A DNA stretch of 64,000 nt from Roseinatronobacter monicus. GTDB lineage: Bacteria; Pseudomonadota; Alphaproteobacteria; Rhodobacterales; Rhodobacteraceae. Below are positions 35,024 to 43,631 of the stretch, piece by piece. A program made the translations under genes and the position numbers. Location of the stretch: positions 1 to 64,000 of the forward strand of contig NZ_VFPT01000002.1 in assembly GCF_006716865.1 (NCBI RefSeq). Reading direction: 5' to 3'. Below the pieces are notes generated by a model. It was not told the DNA's origin and ran no database searches. It saw only the letters and a program-made list of their open reading frames with translations. The first letter of the stretch is position 1. Each line of letters begins with the position of its first letter.

Positions 35024-35701
35024 TCATCGTATTTTTTTCCTTTTCATATCCTCTAATAAATTCTCATGACGCTCAATAGCATTTTCGATTTTATCAAAAA
35101 ATTCTAATTCGCCGTTATGTAGCACGAGGCCACTATCACAAAAGTTTCGCATTTCTGACATAGAGTGGCTGATCATAATAGCATCCGCATTATTCATACG
35201 GGCCCTGAATAGAGATTTACTTTTCTCTTTGAAGCTTGCATCTCCCGCGCCAGTGACCTCATCGATCAAATAGGTATCAAAAGGGATTCCCATCGCCACG
35301 CCGAATGAAAGACGCGATTTCATCCCTGAAGAGTAAGTCCGCAACGGCATATAAAAATGCTTCCCTATATCTGCAAAATCTTCAACAAAACTGGCCAAAG
35401 AGTCGCTATCAATCCCGTATATTCTTGCCAAGAAGCGTGTATTTTGCAGTCCCGTCATCTCGGGGTGAAAGCTGCTCGCTGCACCAATTGGCCATGATAT
35501 CATGCCTTTGCGAATAACACGTCCTGTCGTAGGTTGCATCGTCCCAGCAATAATCTGAAGTAAAGTCGACTTGCCCGCACCATTACGTCCAAGCAGCCCG
35601 AGAGACCGTCCAGGCGGAAGGCTCAATGAGAGCCCCTTAAATACCGTGTGGTCGCCAGTATGTGTAAAAAAAACCTTGCTGAGATTCTCAAGTTGGATCA
35701 T
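35024..35701 (-). CDS. kpsT: ABC transporter ATPase, KpsT type
   Basis: A 225-residue ATPase for capsule export: Walker A GRNGAGKST, signature TYSSGMKSRLSFGVAMG, Walker B FDTYLIDEVTGAGD, and the switch His in ISHSMSEM. The start MIQLENLSKVF at 35701 matches the usual KpsT/Wzt opening; a GTG at 35731 would overlap kpsE by 14 bp. It follows the KpsE-like gene on the minus strand and pairs with the divergent KpsM-like permease. Confidence 0.88.
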   Translation of the reverse strand: MIQLENLSKVFFTHTGDHTVFKGLSLSLPPGRSLGLLGRNGAGKSTLLQIIAGTMQPTTGRVIRKGMISWPIGAASSFHPEMTGLQNTRFLARIYGIDSDSLASFVEDFADIGKHFYMPLRTYSSGMKSRLSFGVAMGIPFDTYLIDEVTGAGDASFKEKSKSLFRARMNNADAIMISHSMSEMRNFCDSGLVLHNGELEFFDKIENAIERHENLLEDMKRKKIR

Positions 35702-35717
35702 ATTTTCAGTTTCTTGT

Positions 35718-36911
35718 TTAACCCCGATCACGTAGGCTATAGTAGACTAGCGCACCCACTGACCAGAACATTAGAGCAAAGAATGCGGTTAGTCCGACAA
35801 TGAGAGCCTTCTTCGGATACTCGGCTGTTTCTGCAATAGTCGGTGCAATGAACGTGGCTAGATAAACCTGCTTTCTCTCCGCATTCGTGCGTGCTTGGCT
35901 GAGAGCGGTTAGAGCCGCGCGATAATTCTCTTCGGCAAACTGTACATCGAGCCGAAGCCTTTCATACTGCCCCAGTAGGGTTGGAAAATCGGTATTGTCC
36001 ACAGTCACATCAGATTCGGTGCTGCTTCGACGCTCGATCGCAATACGCTCGTTTATCGTAGAAATACGCAGGTCAAGTTGTCTTACCCGCGGATCGTTCA
36101 TACTGGCGGATTGTATCAGAAGATCATAATCGACCAATGCCTGAGCCAACTGCTGCTGTAAGCTCGCAACGACACCCATGCGGCCTTGGATATCAGCTTG
36201 TGGATCCAAAATTTGTGTGCGCGCCTGAAAAGCGATGAGCGCTTCACGGGCCAAACGCAAACTCTGCGCCGCTTCTTCTAAGTCGCCTTGTGCGTTGGCC
36301 ATACTATCGCGCCGGGCTGTAGCATTCAACATATTGACCATATTCTCACTCTGGAAAATAATTTCTCGCGAAATATTATACGCCATGTCTGGACTTCGAG
36401 CGCGGACTTCGACCATGATTACGCCCGAAGATTTGTCGTAGGTTATGCGCACCATACGTCGCCAAAATCTGAGTAAGGTTTCTATCGTGGCTTCCGGATG
36501 AACAGAGAATATTGGGTCGAGGGGCCAAGTTTGAGAGTAATGGGAAAGGATGTCTAGTTCACTCTGAACGCCCGAGACCAAACTCTGGCTCTGGATGAAC
36601 TCAAACAATAAGTCGGAATTTCCCGCTGTTTGCGCTCCCAAAATCTGGCTTAGCCCACCTAGCATGGCGCTCGCTGAGGCACCCTCTTCCTGACGTACGA
36701 CAAAACCAGAATTTGACGCATATTGCGGCTGGGCAAATACTGTTAGATATGCGATGGCCGCTAACGTCGGTAGTACAACCAGAAGACCGAGACTCGACGC
36801 AAGTTTAAGGTGGCGCGGCTTCTTTTGTGCTTTTTTCGCTGTGCGGCTAGCTAAGTCTGGTCCTGATTCCGGGAGTGACTGGGCCTTCTGCGCTTGGGTT
36901 AGTGTGTTCAC
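35718..36911 (-). CDS. kpsE: Capsule export inner-membrane protein, KpsE type
   Basis: A 397-residue protein of the polysaccharide co-polymerase/KpsE-CtrB family. There is a cytoplasmic N-terminus rich in Lys, a first membrane segment (LGLLVVLPTLAAIAYLTVFA), a long periplasmic coiled-coil region (SLRLAREALIAFQARTQIL, LLGQYERLRLDVQFAEENYRAAL) and a C-terminal membrane segment (ALIVGLTAFFALMFWSVGAL). It would link KpsMT to the outer-membrane polysaccharide exporter. The start is GTG and the ribosome site is weak. Confidence 0.85.
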   Translation of the reverse strand: MNTLTQAQKAQSLPESGPDLASRTAKKAQKKPRHLKLASSLGLLVVLPTLAAIAYLTVFAQPQYASNSGFVVRQEEGASASAMLGGLSQILGAQTAGNSDLLFEFIQSQSLVSGVQSELDILSHYSQTWPLDPIFSVHPEATIETLLRFWRRMVRITYDKSSGVIMVEVRARSPDMAYNISREIIFQSENMVNMLNATARRDSMANAQGDLEEAAQSLRLAREALIAFQARTQILDPQADIQGRMGVVASLQQQLAQALVDYDLLIQSASMNDPRVRQLDLRISTINERIAIERRSSTESDVTVDNTDFPTLLGQYERLRLDVQFAEENYRAALTALSQARTNAERKQVYLATFIAPTIAETAEYPKKALIVGLTAFFALMFWSVGALVYYSLRDRG

Positions 36912-36998
36912 GGGGATATGTCCGGGCTAAATTGTCGGTTGATGCTCTGCTCCATCGTTGACATATTGTGGCTAGAGAAGCCAGCGGAGAGAGTGCGC

Positions 36999-37814
36999 AT
37001 GTCTACCGTCGAACGATCTACGACCCGCTCGCCTCGACATACCGAGTCTTATATGGTTTCGGCCATCCGTTGTATCGCAGCTTTGGTGCTCAGAGAGATG
37101 GGCACACGTTATGGTCGTCAGCCCGGTGGTTATGTTTGGGCATTGGTCCAACCCTTGGGCATGATCATCTTGCTTAGCTTCGCTTTCTCCCTTCTGGCGA
37201 GGTCACCGGCTCTTGGAACTAGTTTTTTGCTGTTCAAAGCGACGGGTATGCTAATACTGCAGTTGTTCAACAACGTAGGTGGAAGCGTAGGTCAATCGAT
37301 GTCGTACTCAAAATCACTTTTGTTTTACCCCCGAGTTACGTGGCTTGATGCAGTTGTTGCACGGTTTTTGTTAAATGGTCTTGTGACATTAGTGGTTACA
37401 TTTATTATTTTGACTGGTATCATAATTTACGATGATGTTCGTACCGTGCTGGACTGGTCCAAAATTTTTCTTGGACTTTTCTTAACTTTAGTGTTTGGAT
37501 TGGGTGTGGGAAGTTTAAATTGCTTTTTATTCATGCGTTTTCCGGTTTGGCAAAACATATGGGCCATACTGACAGCTCCTCTTTTCATTATATCCGGTGT
37601 GATATTTTTGTATGAAGACTTGCCAACTCTTGCTCAACAAATCTTGTGGTGGAATCCCCTGATTCATATCACCGGAGTTATGCGTGATGGTTTTTATCCA
37701 ACATACTCACCGAGGTATATTTCAATATTGTATGTATTAGCGTGCGCACTCATCCCTATGGTGGTTGGATTGATGTTGATGCGTCAATTTCATCGCGACC
37801 TCCTTAATCGTTAG
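36999..37814 (+). CDS. kpsM: ABC-2 permease, KpsM type
   Basis: A 271-residue membrane protein, ATG 36999 (GGAGAG upstream). Six hydrophobic segments are visible, beginning with YVWALVQPLGMIILLSFAFS, and LREMGTRYGRQPGGYVWALVQPL is the typical ABC-2 entry. It forms the channel for KpsT-driven capsule export. It is divergent from kpsE and kpsT, with only about 87 bp between starts, so the two directions may share a regulatory region. The last third is AT-rich. Confidence 0.88.
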   Translation: MSTVERSTTRSPRHTESYMVSAIRCIAALVLREMGTRYGRQPGGYVWALVQPLGMIILLSFAFSLLARSPALGTSFLLFKATGMLILQLFNNVGGSVGQSMSYSKSLLFYPRVTWLDAVVARFLLNGLVTLVVTFIILTGIIIYDDVRTVLDWSKIFLGLFLTLVFGLGVGSLNCFLFMRFPVWQNIWAILTAPLFIISGVIFLYEDLPTLAQQILWWNPLIHITGVMRDGFYPTYSPRYISILYVLACALIPMVVGLMLMRQFHRDLLNR

Positions 37815-37815
37815 T

Positions 37816-37929
37816 ATGGAACAGATACCCATATTTTCCGTTATAATCCCCTTTTATAATGCGGAAACCACACTTGCGGAAACGCTGGCCTCGCTCGGAA
37901 GGTGCAGAGAAATTCACGCTTACCTTTAA
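37816..37929 (+). pseudogene. 5' remnant of a family 2 glycosyltransferase
   Basis: Just after kpsM a frame opens MEQIPIFSVIIPFYNAETTL, the standard start of a GT2 enzyme, but only about 28 residues are GT2-like before unrelated codons and a stop. The rest of the gene is missing. The break lies near 37900. Confidence 0.75.
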
Positions 37930-37970
37930 TCTGCGTTAGAGATTTGTGAGCAATGCGGGTACAGTGTTCT

Positions 37971-38738
37971 TCAGCCCCGAAATATCCGGCGCAAAAGATG
38001 AGTGGAAAGACAATATGCTGCCTCATGGCGGGGCATCTGCAGATGTTCGCGGTAGATCTCCCAAGTCCCCTTGGCAGAGCGCCAAGCGTTTGAAGACAGT
38101 GAGTATTCTTGCCGGTGATAAATCGCTAGCGGCCGGTCGACACCCACCGCAGGCCCCCGTTCGAGAAGATCGAGCCAAAGCGCGTAATCATGCGACAATG
38201 CGAAATCAGGCATCGGCATCTTGCCCAATACTGCGCTGTCATAAATGGCGGTCAAACAGCCAATAACATTGCCATGAAGCAACTGATCTCGCGTCACCTG
38301 CTGTGGCACCTTGATGCGGCGGCGCTGGCTGCCAATGACGCGCCAAAACCCACTATAACCAAAGCTTGCGCCAGTTTTGTGCAAATGTGCTAACTGCGCT
38401 TCTAGCTTTTCGGGCAGCCACTCATCATCCGCATCGATAAAGGCGATATATCGCCCGCGAGCATGCTCCAATCCTAAGTTCCGTGCAGCGGCTGCACCCA
38501 TGTTTCGCTGCGAAGAATATACCGCGATGCGTGCATCTTTCACTGACTCTGCCTGGGCCAATCCAGCAGTGCCATCCGCTGATCCATCATCAACAATCAA
38601 AAGCTCCCAGTCGGGAAAGCTTTGGTCGCGGACAGAGCGAATGGCGCGCCCCAAAAATGCCTCTGCATTGTAAGCCGGCAGCAGAACCGAAACCTGGGGG
38701 AGCGGGTCGCAAGGTTGATTGGAACGGCAAAGCGTCAT
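37971..38738 (-). CDS. Glycosyltransferase, family 2
   Basis: A 255-residue GT2 (GT-A) enzyme: QVSVLLPAYNAEAFLGRAIRSV, LLIVDDGSADGT and YIAFIDADDEW, the DxD metal site. ATG 38738 was chosen as the first Met before the GT-A fold; the upstream frame to 38795 has no support. It faces the truncated GT2 remnant at 37816, and lies just inside the right IS copy. Confidence 0.83.
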   Translation of the reverse strand: MTLCRSNQPCDPLPQVSVLLPAYNAEAFLGRAIRSVRDQSFPDWELLIVDDGSADGTAGLAQAESVKDARIAVYSSQRNMGAAAARNLGLEHARGRYIAFIDADDEWLPEKLEAQLAHLHKTGASFGYSGFWRVIGSQRRRIKVPQQVTRDQLLHGNVIGCLTAIYDSAVLGKMPMPDFALSHDYALWLDLLERGPAVGVDRPLAIYHRQEYSLSSNAWRSAKGTWEIYREHLQMPRHEAAYCLSTHLLRRIFRG

Positions 38739-38782
38739 TGAGATGGTTCTAGTTGTCTGAACAGATGTGTGGCGTTCATTAG

Positions 38783-39882
38783 GGCCTTGTTGCACGGACC
38801 TACGATGGTTTGAGTTTGCCCTTACCCGCTCATTTGGTCAAGCGACGACTTCGAACTTGGCACGGCCAAGTTCGGTCATCTTGTTCAGAATGTGGGTGCC
38901 GATCTTGGCTTCTGTTTTCTGGTTGGGAAAGCTGCGCGCTTTCAGTTTGGGGCCGATGACCATCTTCCAGCGACCCATTTGTGTTTCACCGCGGCTGCGC
39001 TGATTGTATCCGCTGCTCACCTGCCAGGCCATACGCCCGCCTGTGCGTATTGCGGCAATGCGCTGGTCGCGCAGCGTTGGATTGCCCACAGCCTCGGCGC
39101 TGAGAACTGCAGTCTTGGGAGGCGGAATAGTGATCTCGACATCAACCCCAAACAGCTTCACGAGCAAGTCGCTGGTCGGGTCGCCGTCATAGGCGCCGTC
39201 GGCGATGAAGCGTGTCACGTCCCCGTCAATCTGATCCAGAAGCTCTGGCAAGGCGGTCGGATCACCCACATCATCGGTGGTCAGTTCAGAGCAGGCAATT
39301 TCGCCGGTGACAAGGTCCAGCCCAAGATGCAGCTTGCGCCAGGATTTGCGTTTGGCCTTTGTTTTGTGCTTGTTTTCCAGCCACTCGCCTTCGCCAAATA
39401 TCTTCAGGCCCGTGCTATCTACGACAAGATGAATCGGGCCATCCGTCGACGCGCGCGCTTTCATCGGCAAGATCAAACCGGCCCCGCGACGTGACAGGGT
39501 CGAGTAGTCGGGCACCAGCAAATCCAGCCCCATGAGCTTCACAAGGCTGCCTACAAACCCTTCGGTCTGGCGCAGCGGCTGGTTGTAAACGATGCCAAGT
39601 GTCAGGCAGGTCACAATAGACAGGTCAGAATAAACTGGCTGGCCACCCCGTGTCTTGCGGCGCTCTGCACGCCATGCAGCTTCAACCTCGGGGCTTAGCC
39701 AAATTGTTACATCGCCCCGCCGACGCAGGCTTTCGTTATAGCCAGCCCAGTTCGTAATGCGGTACCGCTTCTTCTCGAACTTGTGCCGGCGGCCGTCATT
39801 GAATTTATGCGGCATCAACGCTATCCAATCGATCAGGGAAACGGCCTCCTAACAGAAACCGTAGGATCCATGCAACAACGCC
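38783..39882 (-). mobile_element. IS5/IS903-type insertion sequence, copy 2 (1100 bp, inverted)
   Basis: Same length, ends and transposase as the element at 16304-17403, but in the opposite orientation. The flanks GTTCATTAG and TCTGGCGCC do not match each other, nor do they match the flanks of copy 1 in any pairing. It ends 18 bp before the stop of the integrase at 39900. Confidence 0.85.
38838..39818 (-). CDS. IS5-family (IS903 group) transposase, copy 2
   Basis: Its 326-residue product is the same as that of copy 1, with HLVVDSTGLKIFGEGEW, RFIADGAYDGD and RGETQMGRWK. Identity of both copies means they can recombine and invert the 21-kb segment between them. Confidence 0.9.
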   Translation of the reverse strand: MMPHKFNDGRRHKFEKKRYRITNWAGYNESLRRRGDVTIWLSPEVEAAWRAERRKTRGGQPVYSDLSIVTCLTLGIVYNQPLRQTEGFVGSLVKLMGLDLLVPDYSTLSRRGAGLILPMKARASTDGPIHLVVDSTGLKIFGEGEWLENKHKTKAKRKSWRKLHLGLDLVTGEIACSELTTDDVGDPTALPELLDQIDGDVTRFIADGAYDGDPTSDLLVKLFGVDVEITIPPPKTAVLSAEAVGNPTLRDQRIAAIRTGGRMAWQVSSGYNQRSRGETQMGRWKMVIGPKLKARSFPNQKTEAKIGTHILNKMTELGRAKFEVVA

Positions 39883-39899
39883 TCTGGCGCCCTTCTCCT

Positions 39900-41156
39900 T
39901 CAGGCGCCTTTGTGCAGCTGATCGGCGTTATGCACCAGCTGTGGGCGGGGGCGGAACACACTGGCCACAGCACTGAGCCCTTCGCGCAGCGGTGAATCCA
40001 TCAGATGCGCATAGCGCTGGGTTGTCTGCATCTGGCTATGGCCCAGCAGCTTGCCGATCATCTCGAGCGAGGCCCCGCCGCTGACCAGAAGCGACGCAAA
40101 CGTGTGGCGCAGATCATGCACGCGCACGCCGGGGAGATCAGCCTCTTTCTGGATCGCCAGCCAGAAACGGCGGATTTCGCGGACGGGCTTGCCGGGCACG
40201 TCGCCGGGAAAGAGCCATGGATTGCCACGCGGCACGACCAACTGGCGCTGGCGCACGATCGCGGCGACTTCTGACGATATCGGGATCCGGTGAACCTTGC
40301 GCTGTTTGGTGGCCGCTGCGGGCTTGGACCAGGTCCCGAGTTCCAGATTGAACTGCTCAAACCGCGCATTCTGCACCTCGCCCACGCGCGCGCCGGTCAG
40401 CATGCAGAGCCGGATGATCCCGGCCGCGCGCTGGTCCTCGGCGGTATCCAGCGCCTGTGCCAGTCGGCCGATCTCCTCATGGGTCAGGAACCGCTCGCGC
40501 GCGGTCTCGATCCGGCGGCGAAAGCCACTCGCTGGATTATCCTCGCGCCATCCCCATTCCACAGCGAGGCCAAACATCTTGCGCAGAACTTCGCCCACGC
40601 GATTGGCGCGCACTGGCGTGGGCTTTGGCCCCTGCAGCTTGCGCGCGCGGTTGTTGGGCTTGGTCTTGGACGGGCGCGCGCGCCCTGCGGCAACCTTGTT
40701 CAGCAGTTTATCCACATCGGATTTGGTGATGTCACGCACGAGACGGTTGCCCCAGTCCGGTGCCACCATCTTGTGCATGATCGTATGCTGATCTGCAGCA
40801 TTGCGCGGGGCCAGATGGGGGGTGTGCTCTTCCAGATAGCGCGTGATCATGTCTGATACGCGCGGGGCTTCGCGCGCCGACTGACGTTCGGCCAGCGGGT
40901 CGGTCCCCTCATCGATGCTGCGCCGCATTTCCTTGGCGCGCTCGCGCGCGGCCACCGTCGTCCATTCCGGCCAACGCCCGATCACCATGCGCCGCTGGCG
41001 ACCGGAAGTCCGGTAATCGAGTGTGAAAGCACGATTGCCGGACGGATAGACCGAGAGCGAGAACCCGCGCACATCGGTGTCGAAGATCTGGTAGACGCGC
41101 ACAGCGCGCTCGGCCTCGCGCACGGATTTCTCATTCAGTTTCAGCCTCTTGATCAT
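39900..41156 (-). CDS. P4-type tyrosine integrase
   Basis: A 418-residue integrase with an N-terminal arm domain (DTDVRGFSLSVYPSGNRAFT, then YRTSGRQRRMVIGRWPEW, DUF4102 type). The core domain includes PASGFRRRIETARERFL, and the catalytic domain has the Arg in LTGARVGEVQNARF, HDLRHTFASLL, LGHSQMQTTQRYAHL with second His and Tyr. P4-type integrases insert islands into tRNA genes; the initiator-tRNA fragment at 46507 could be its relic attachment site. Downstream lie the OLD nuclease pair, HipBA and helicase. Confidence 0.9.
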   Translation of the reverse strand: MIKRLKLNEKSVREAERAVRVYQIFDTDVRGFSLSVYPSGNRAFTLDYRTSGRQRRMVIGRWPEWTTVAARERAKEMRRSIDEGTDPLAERQSAREAPRVSDMITRYLEEHTPHLAPRNAADQHTIMHKMVAPDWGNRLVRDITKSDVDKLLNKVAAGRARPSKTKPNNRARKLQGPKPTPVRANRVGEVLRKMFGLAVEWGWREDNPASGFRRRIETARERFLTHEEIGRLAQALDTAEDQRAAGIIRLCMLTGARVGEVQNARFEQFNLELGTWSKPAAATKQRKVHRIPISSEVAAIVRQRQLVVPRGNPWLFPGDVPGKPVREIRRFWLAIQKEADLPGVRVHDLRHTFASLLVSGGASLEMIGKLLGHSQMQTTQRYAHLMDSPLREGLSAVASVFRPRPQLVHNADQLHKGA

Positions 41157-41514
41157 GCAATACTCCCCTGCAGCTCGTCCGACATGAGGCGTGGATTCGC
41201 GCCCATATCAAGCAAAGCATGGCCAGGGGACCGGAATGCAGGCAGTGACCGGAATTGGGGTGGGGAGGGGCGTTCCGGTGGGGTCGACGTGAAGGGCAGG
41301 AAGCATTGGTTCGCTGCGTCTTGGACGAACGGTCGAGATACATAGAAGGCGCATGCTTCGGCTGGCGTAAACGCCATTGGCGCATATCAATGGCATCAGA
41401 GATAGTGTGCGCGTCGCCTCCCAATTGGTGTAATTTCAGTGCTTATACGTCGAAACCAAAAGCGAAATTTTTCCAAATTCAGAAGAGCTTCGGTAAATGC
41501 GGGTTCAACGGCCA

Positions 41515-41534
41515 CGCCACCTTGCAAGGTGGCG
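41515..41534. promoter_or_regulatory. 20-bp perfect palindrome upstream of the OLD nuclease gene
   Basis: CGCCACCTTG and its exact complement meet at 41524/41525, 70 bp before the chosen start at 41604. The 447-bp gap 41157-41603 has no gene I can support. The palindrome may be an operator or a hairpin in the leader. Confidence 0.5.
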
Positions 41535-41603
41535 GTCCGGATGTTTTTAATTGTGTTGGTTTCATATCGATCAAAATTGAAGATTCGGGATACTGGGGTA
41601 CCA

Positions 41604-43631
41604 ATGCAGCTTGAACGCGCGCGCATCAAAAATTTTCGGTCGCTTCGAGATATCGAAGTCAGCTTTGGCGCGCATACCGCGCTTATCGGCGGCAACGGCG
41701 CGGGCAAGTCTTCGATACTGAAAGCGATTGAGAAATTCTACTCAACATCCAAAAGCTGCGATGCCGACGACTTCTTCGGGCGCGATCAAGGGCAGCCGAT
41801 CGAGATAGAACTTACCTTTCATCAGCTAAGCGATCAGGAAGCTGCGTCGTTTGAGGGGCGTGTTCGCGAAGGCAAGCTGGTCGTAACCCGTGTTTTCGAT
41901 GATAGCGCCTCAAGCGGTCGATATCATGGTGTAGTTCCCCAGATCCCTGACTTCGTCGCAATCCGATCCGAATCCGCAGCGAGGGCGAAACGCGAGGCCT
42001 ACAACGCCCTGCGCGAAGGCAATCCGCTCTACGCAGGCCTGCCCACCGCTGGTAACGCCGCCGCGGTTGAAGAGGCACTGTTGGCTTGGGAGGCAGACCA
42101 TCCGGAGCAATTAGTCCTGTTGCCTGACGATGGGCAGTTCTTCGGTTTCCAGAACAACAGCCGTGGCAAGCTCCAGAGGCACACGAGTTTCATGTTCATT
42201 CCAGCCGTTCGCGAAGCGTCGGCCGATGCCGCCGATGGCAAGACGAGCGTTATTGGCAAGCTGCTAGAGTTGCTTGTACGTAGCCAAATCTTGCAACGGC
42301 CTGACGTCCAAGCCTTCAAAGCGCAGATGACGGATGCCTATCAGACGTTGGTATCGGCTGAAAACATGCCTGAGCTTGGTACATTGGCGGGTGCGCTCAC
42401 CGCCGATCTGCGAGGTCTGTACCAAGATGCGGAGGTCACCCTGAACTGGCGGGATGTCGGGGAGATGCCAATCCCGTTGCCGATGGCAGACGTCTTTCTA
42501 AAGGACGACGGTTTCGGTGGTCCGGTCGACAGGCAGGGTCACGGTCTGCAACGCGCCTTCATCTTCACGCTGCTCCAACATCTGGCGCGCACGACTGCCC
42601 CGGAAGTTGACGATGAAGGTGCTGGGAATGCGGGTGGCGACGCTCTAGGTGATAATGCTGTCGCCGCACAAGCGCCAACACTGATACTCGCCATCGAAGA
42701 GCCTGAGCTCTATCAGCATCCGACCAAGCAGCGGCATTTCGCAGAGGTGCTTCGCGGTCTAAGCAGCGGCACACTTCCAGGCGCCCGAGGGCATACCCAG
42801 ATCATCTTTGGCTCGCACTCGCCGATGTTTATTTCGATGGGCAAAGCTGATGAGATCCGGCTCACCCGCCGCTCTGCCTGCGATGATAGCGAGTTCAAGC
42901 AGTGTAGCTTACAGGCCCTTGACCTCGGCATTGTGGCGCAGGAGCTCGAACGCGGCTGGGACAAACCTGCTGGCTCGTACAACGCGCAAACCTTGATGCC
43001 GCGGCTCCATATTCTTGGGGCCGAACTAGCTGAAGGTTTCTTCGCGAATGGAGTCATCCTAGTCGAGGGCCGCAGCGACAAGGCTGCGCTCACGGCGACC
43101 GCACGGATGCTCGGCGTCAACTTTGAGGCCGCAGGGATTGCCATCCTGTCGGCCGAGGGCAAGTCAAACCTCGACCGTCCGTTTGTCATTTTCCGCGAGC
43201 TGGGCATTCCGACTTTCCTGCTCTGGGATTGCGATCACCATCTCCCTGCGGCCAAGCGCAAGCCCGCAACCGACCTTGCCTTGAGTAAGCTCGCAAAGCC
43301 AGACCACGAATTCGATGCCGCCCCGACCGATGACCATGTCAGCGATTGCTATGCGCATTTCGGCGATTCGCTGGAACACCGCCTCAAGCAAGATATCACC
43401 CCGGAACTTCACGCCGAGTGCCTTGCTGCTGCCTGCGATCCATTCGGTGTGGAGCCGAACAATGACACCCAGAAGATCCCCGAGGTCGTTTATCAAACCT
43501 TGCAGCGCGCACAGGAGCAAGGGCGCGAGAGTGATATGTTGAAGAACGTCGTTCGCGCAATGTGGCGATTTTTCCACGATGAGGACCTGCCTGATCCGCC
43601 ACAGGCGCAACCGCCGGTCCTAGTCGCATGA
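41604..43631 (+). CDS. OLD-family ATPase with TOPRIM nuclease domain
   Basis: A 675-residue protein from ATG 41604 (GGGG upstream at workable distance). An ABC-type head opens LERARIKNFRSLRDIEVSF with Walker A GGNGAGKS (29-36), and the lid region has FGGPVDRQGHGLQRAFIFTLL, the ABC-like signature, and LILAIEEPELYQHP (Walker B). The C-terminal TOPRIM domain carries Glu488 in VILVEGRSD and the DCD pair at 542-544. OLD nucleases cut DNA under ATP control, as GajA of Gabija does. Here its stop overlaps the next gene by 4 bp, and that partner is not a UvrD helicase. Confidence 0.87.
   Translation: MQLERARIKNFRSLRDIEVSFGAHTALIGGNGAGKSSILKAIEKFYSTSKSCDADDFFGRDQGQPIEIELTFHQLSDQEAASFEGRVREGKLVVTRVFDDSASSGRYHGVVPQIPDFVAIRSESAARAKREAYNALREGNPLYAGLPTAGNAAAVEEALLAWEADHPEQLVLLPDDGQFFGFQNNSRGKLQRHTSFMFIPAVREASADAADGKTSVIGKLLELLVRSQILQRPDVQAFKAQMTDAYQTLVSAENMPELGTLAGALTADLRGLYQDAEVTLNWRDVGEMPIPLPMADVFLKDDGFGGPVDRQGHGLQRAFIFTLLQHLARTTAPEVDDEGAGNAGGDALGDNAVAAQAPTLILAIEEPELYQHPTKQRHFAEVLRGLSSGTLPGARGHTQIIFGSHSPMFISMGKADEIRLTRRSACDDSEFKQCSLQALDLGIVAQELERGWDKPAGSYNAQTLMPRLHILGAELAEGFFANGVILVEGRSDKAALTATARMLGVNFEAAGIAILSAEGKSNLDRPFVIFRELGIPTFLLWDCDHHLPAAKRKPATDLALSKLAKPDHEFDAAPTDDHVSDCYAHFGDSLEHRLKQDITPELHAECLAAACDPFGVEPNNDTQKIPEVVYQTLQRAQEQGRESDMLKNVVRAMWRFFHDEDLPDPPQAQPPVLVA

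Noticed and set aside
16304-39882. Fresh composite transposon formed by the two IS copies
   Set aside because: The outer 9-bp flanks (GGTCTGTGG and TCTGGCGCC) do not match.
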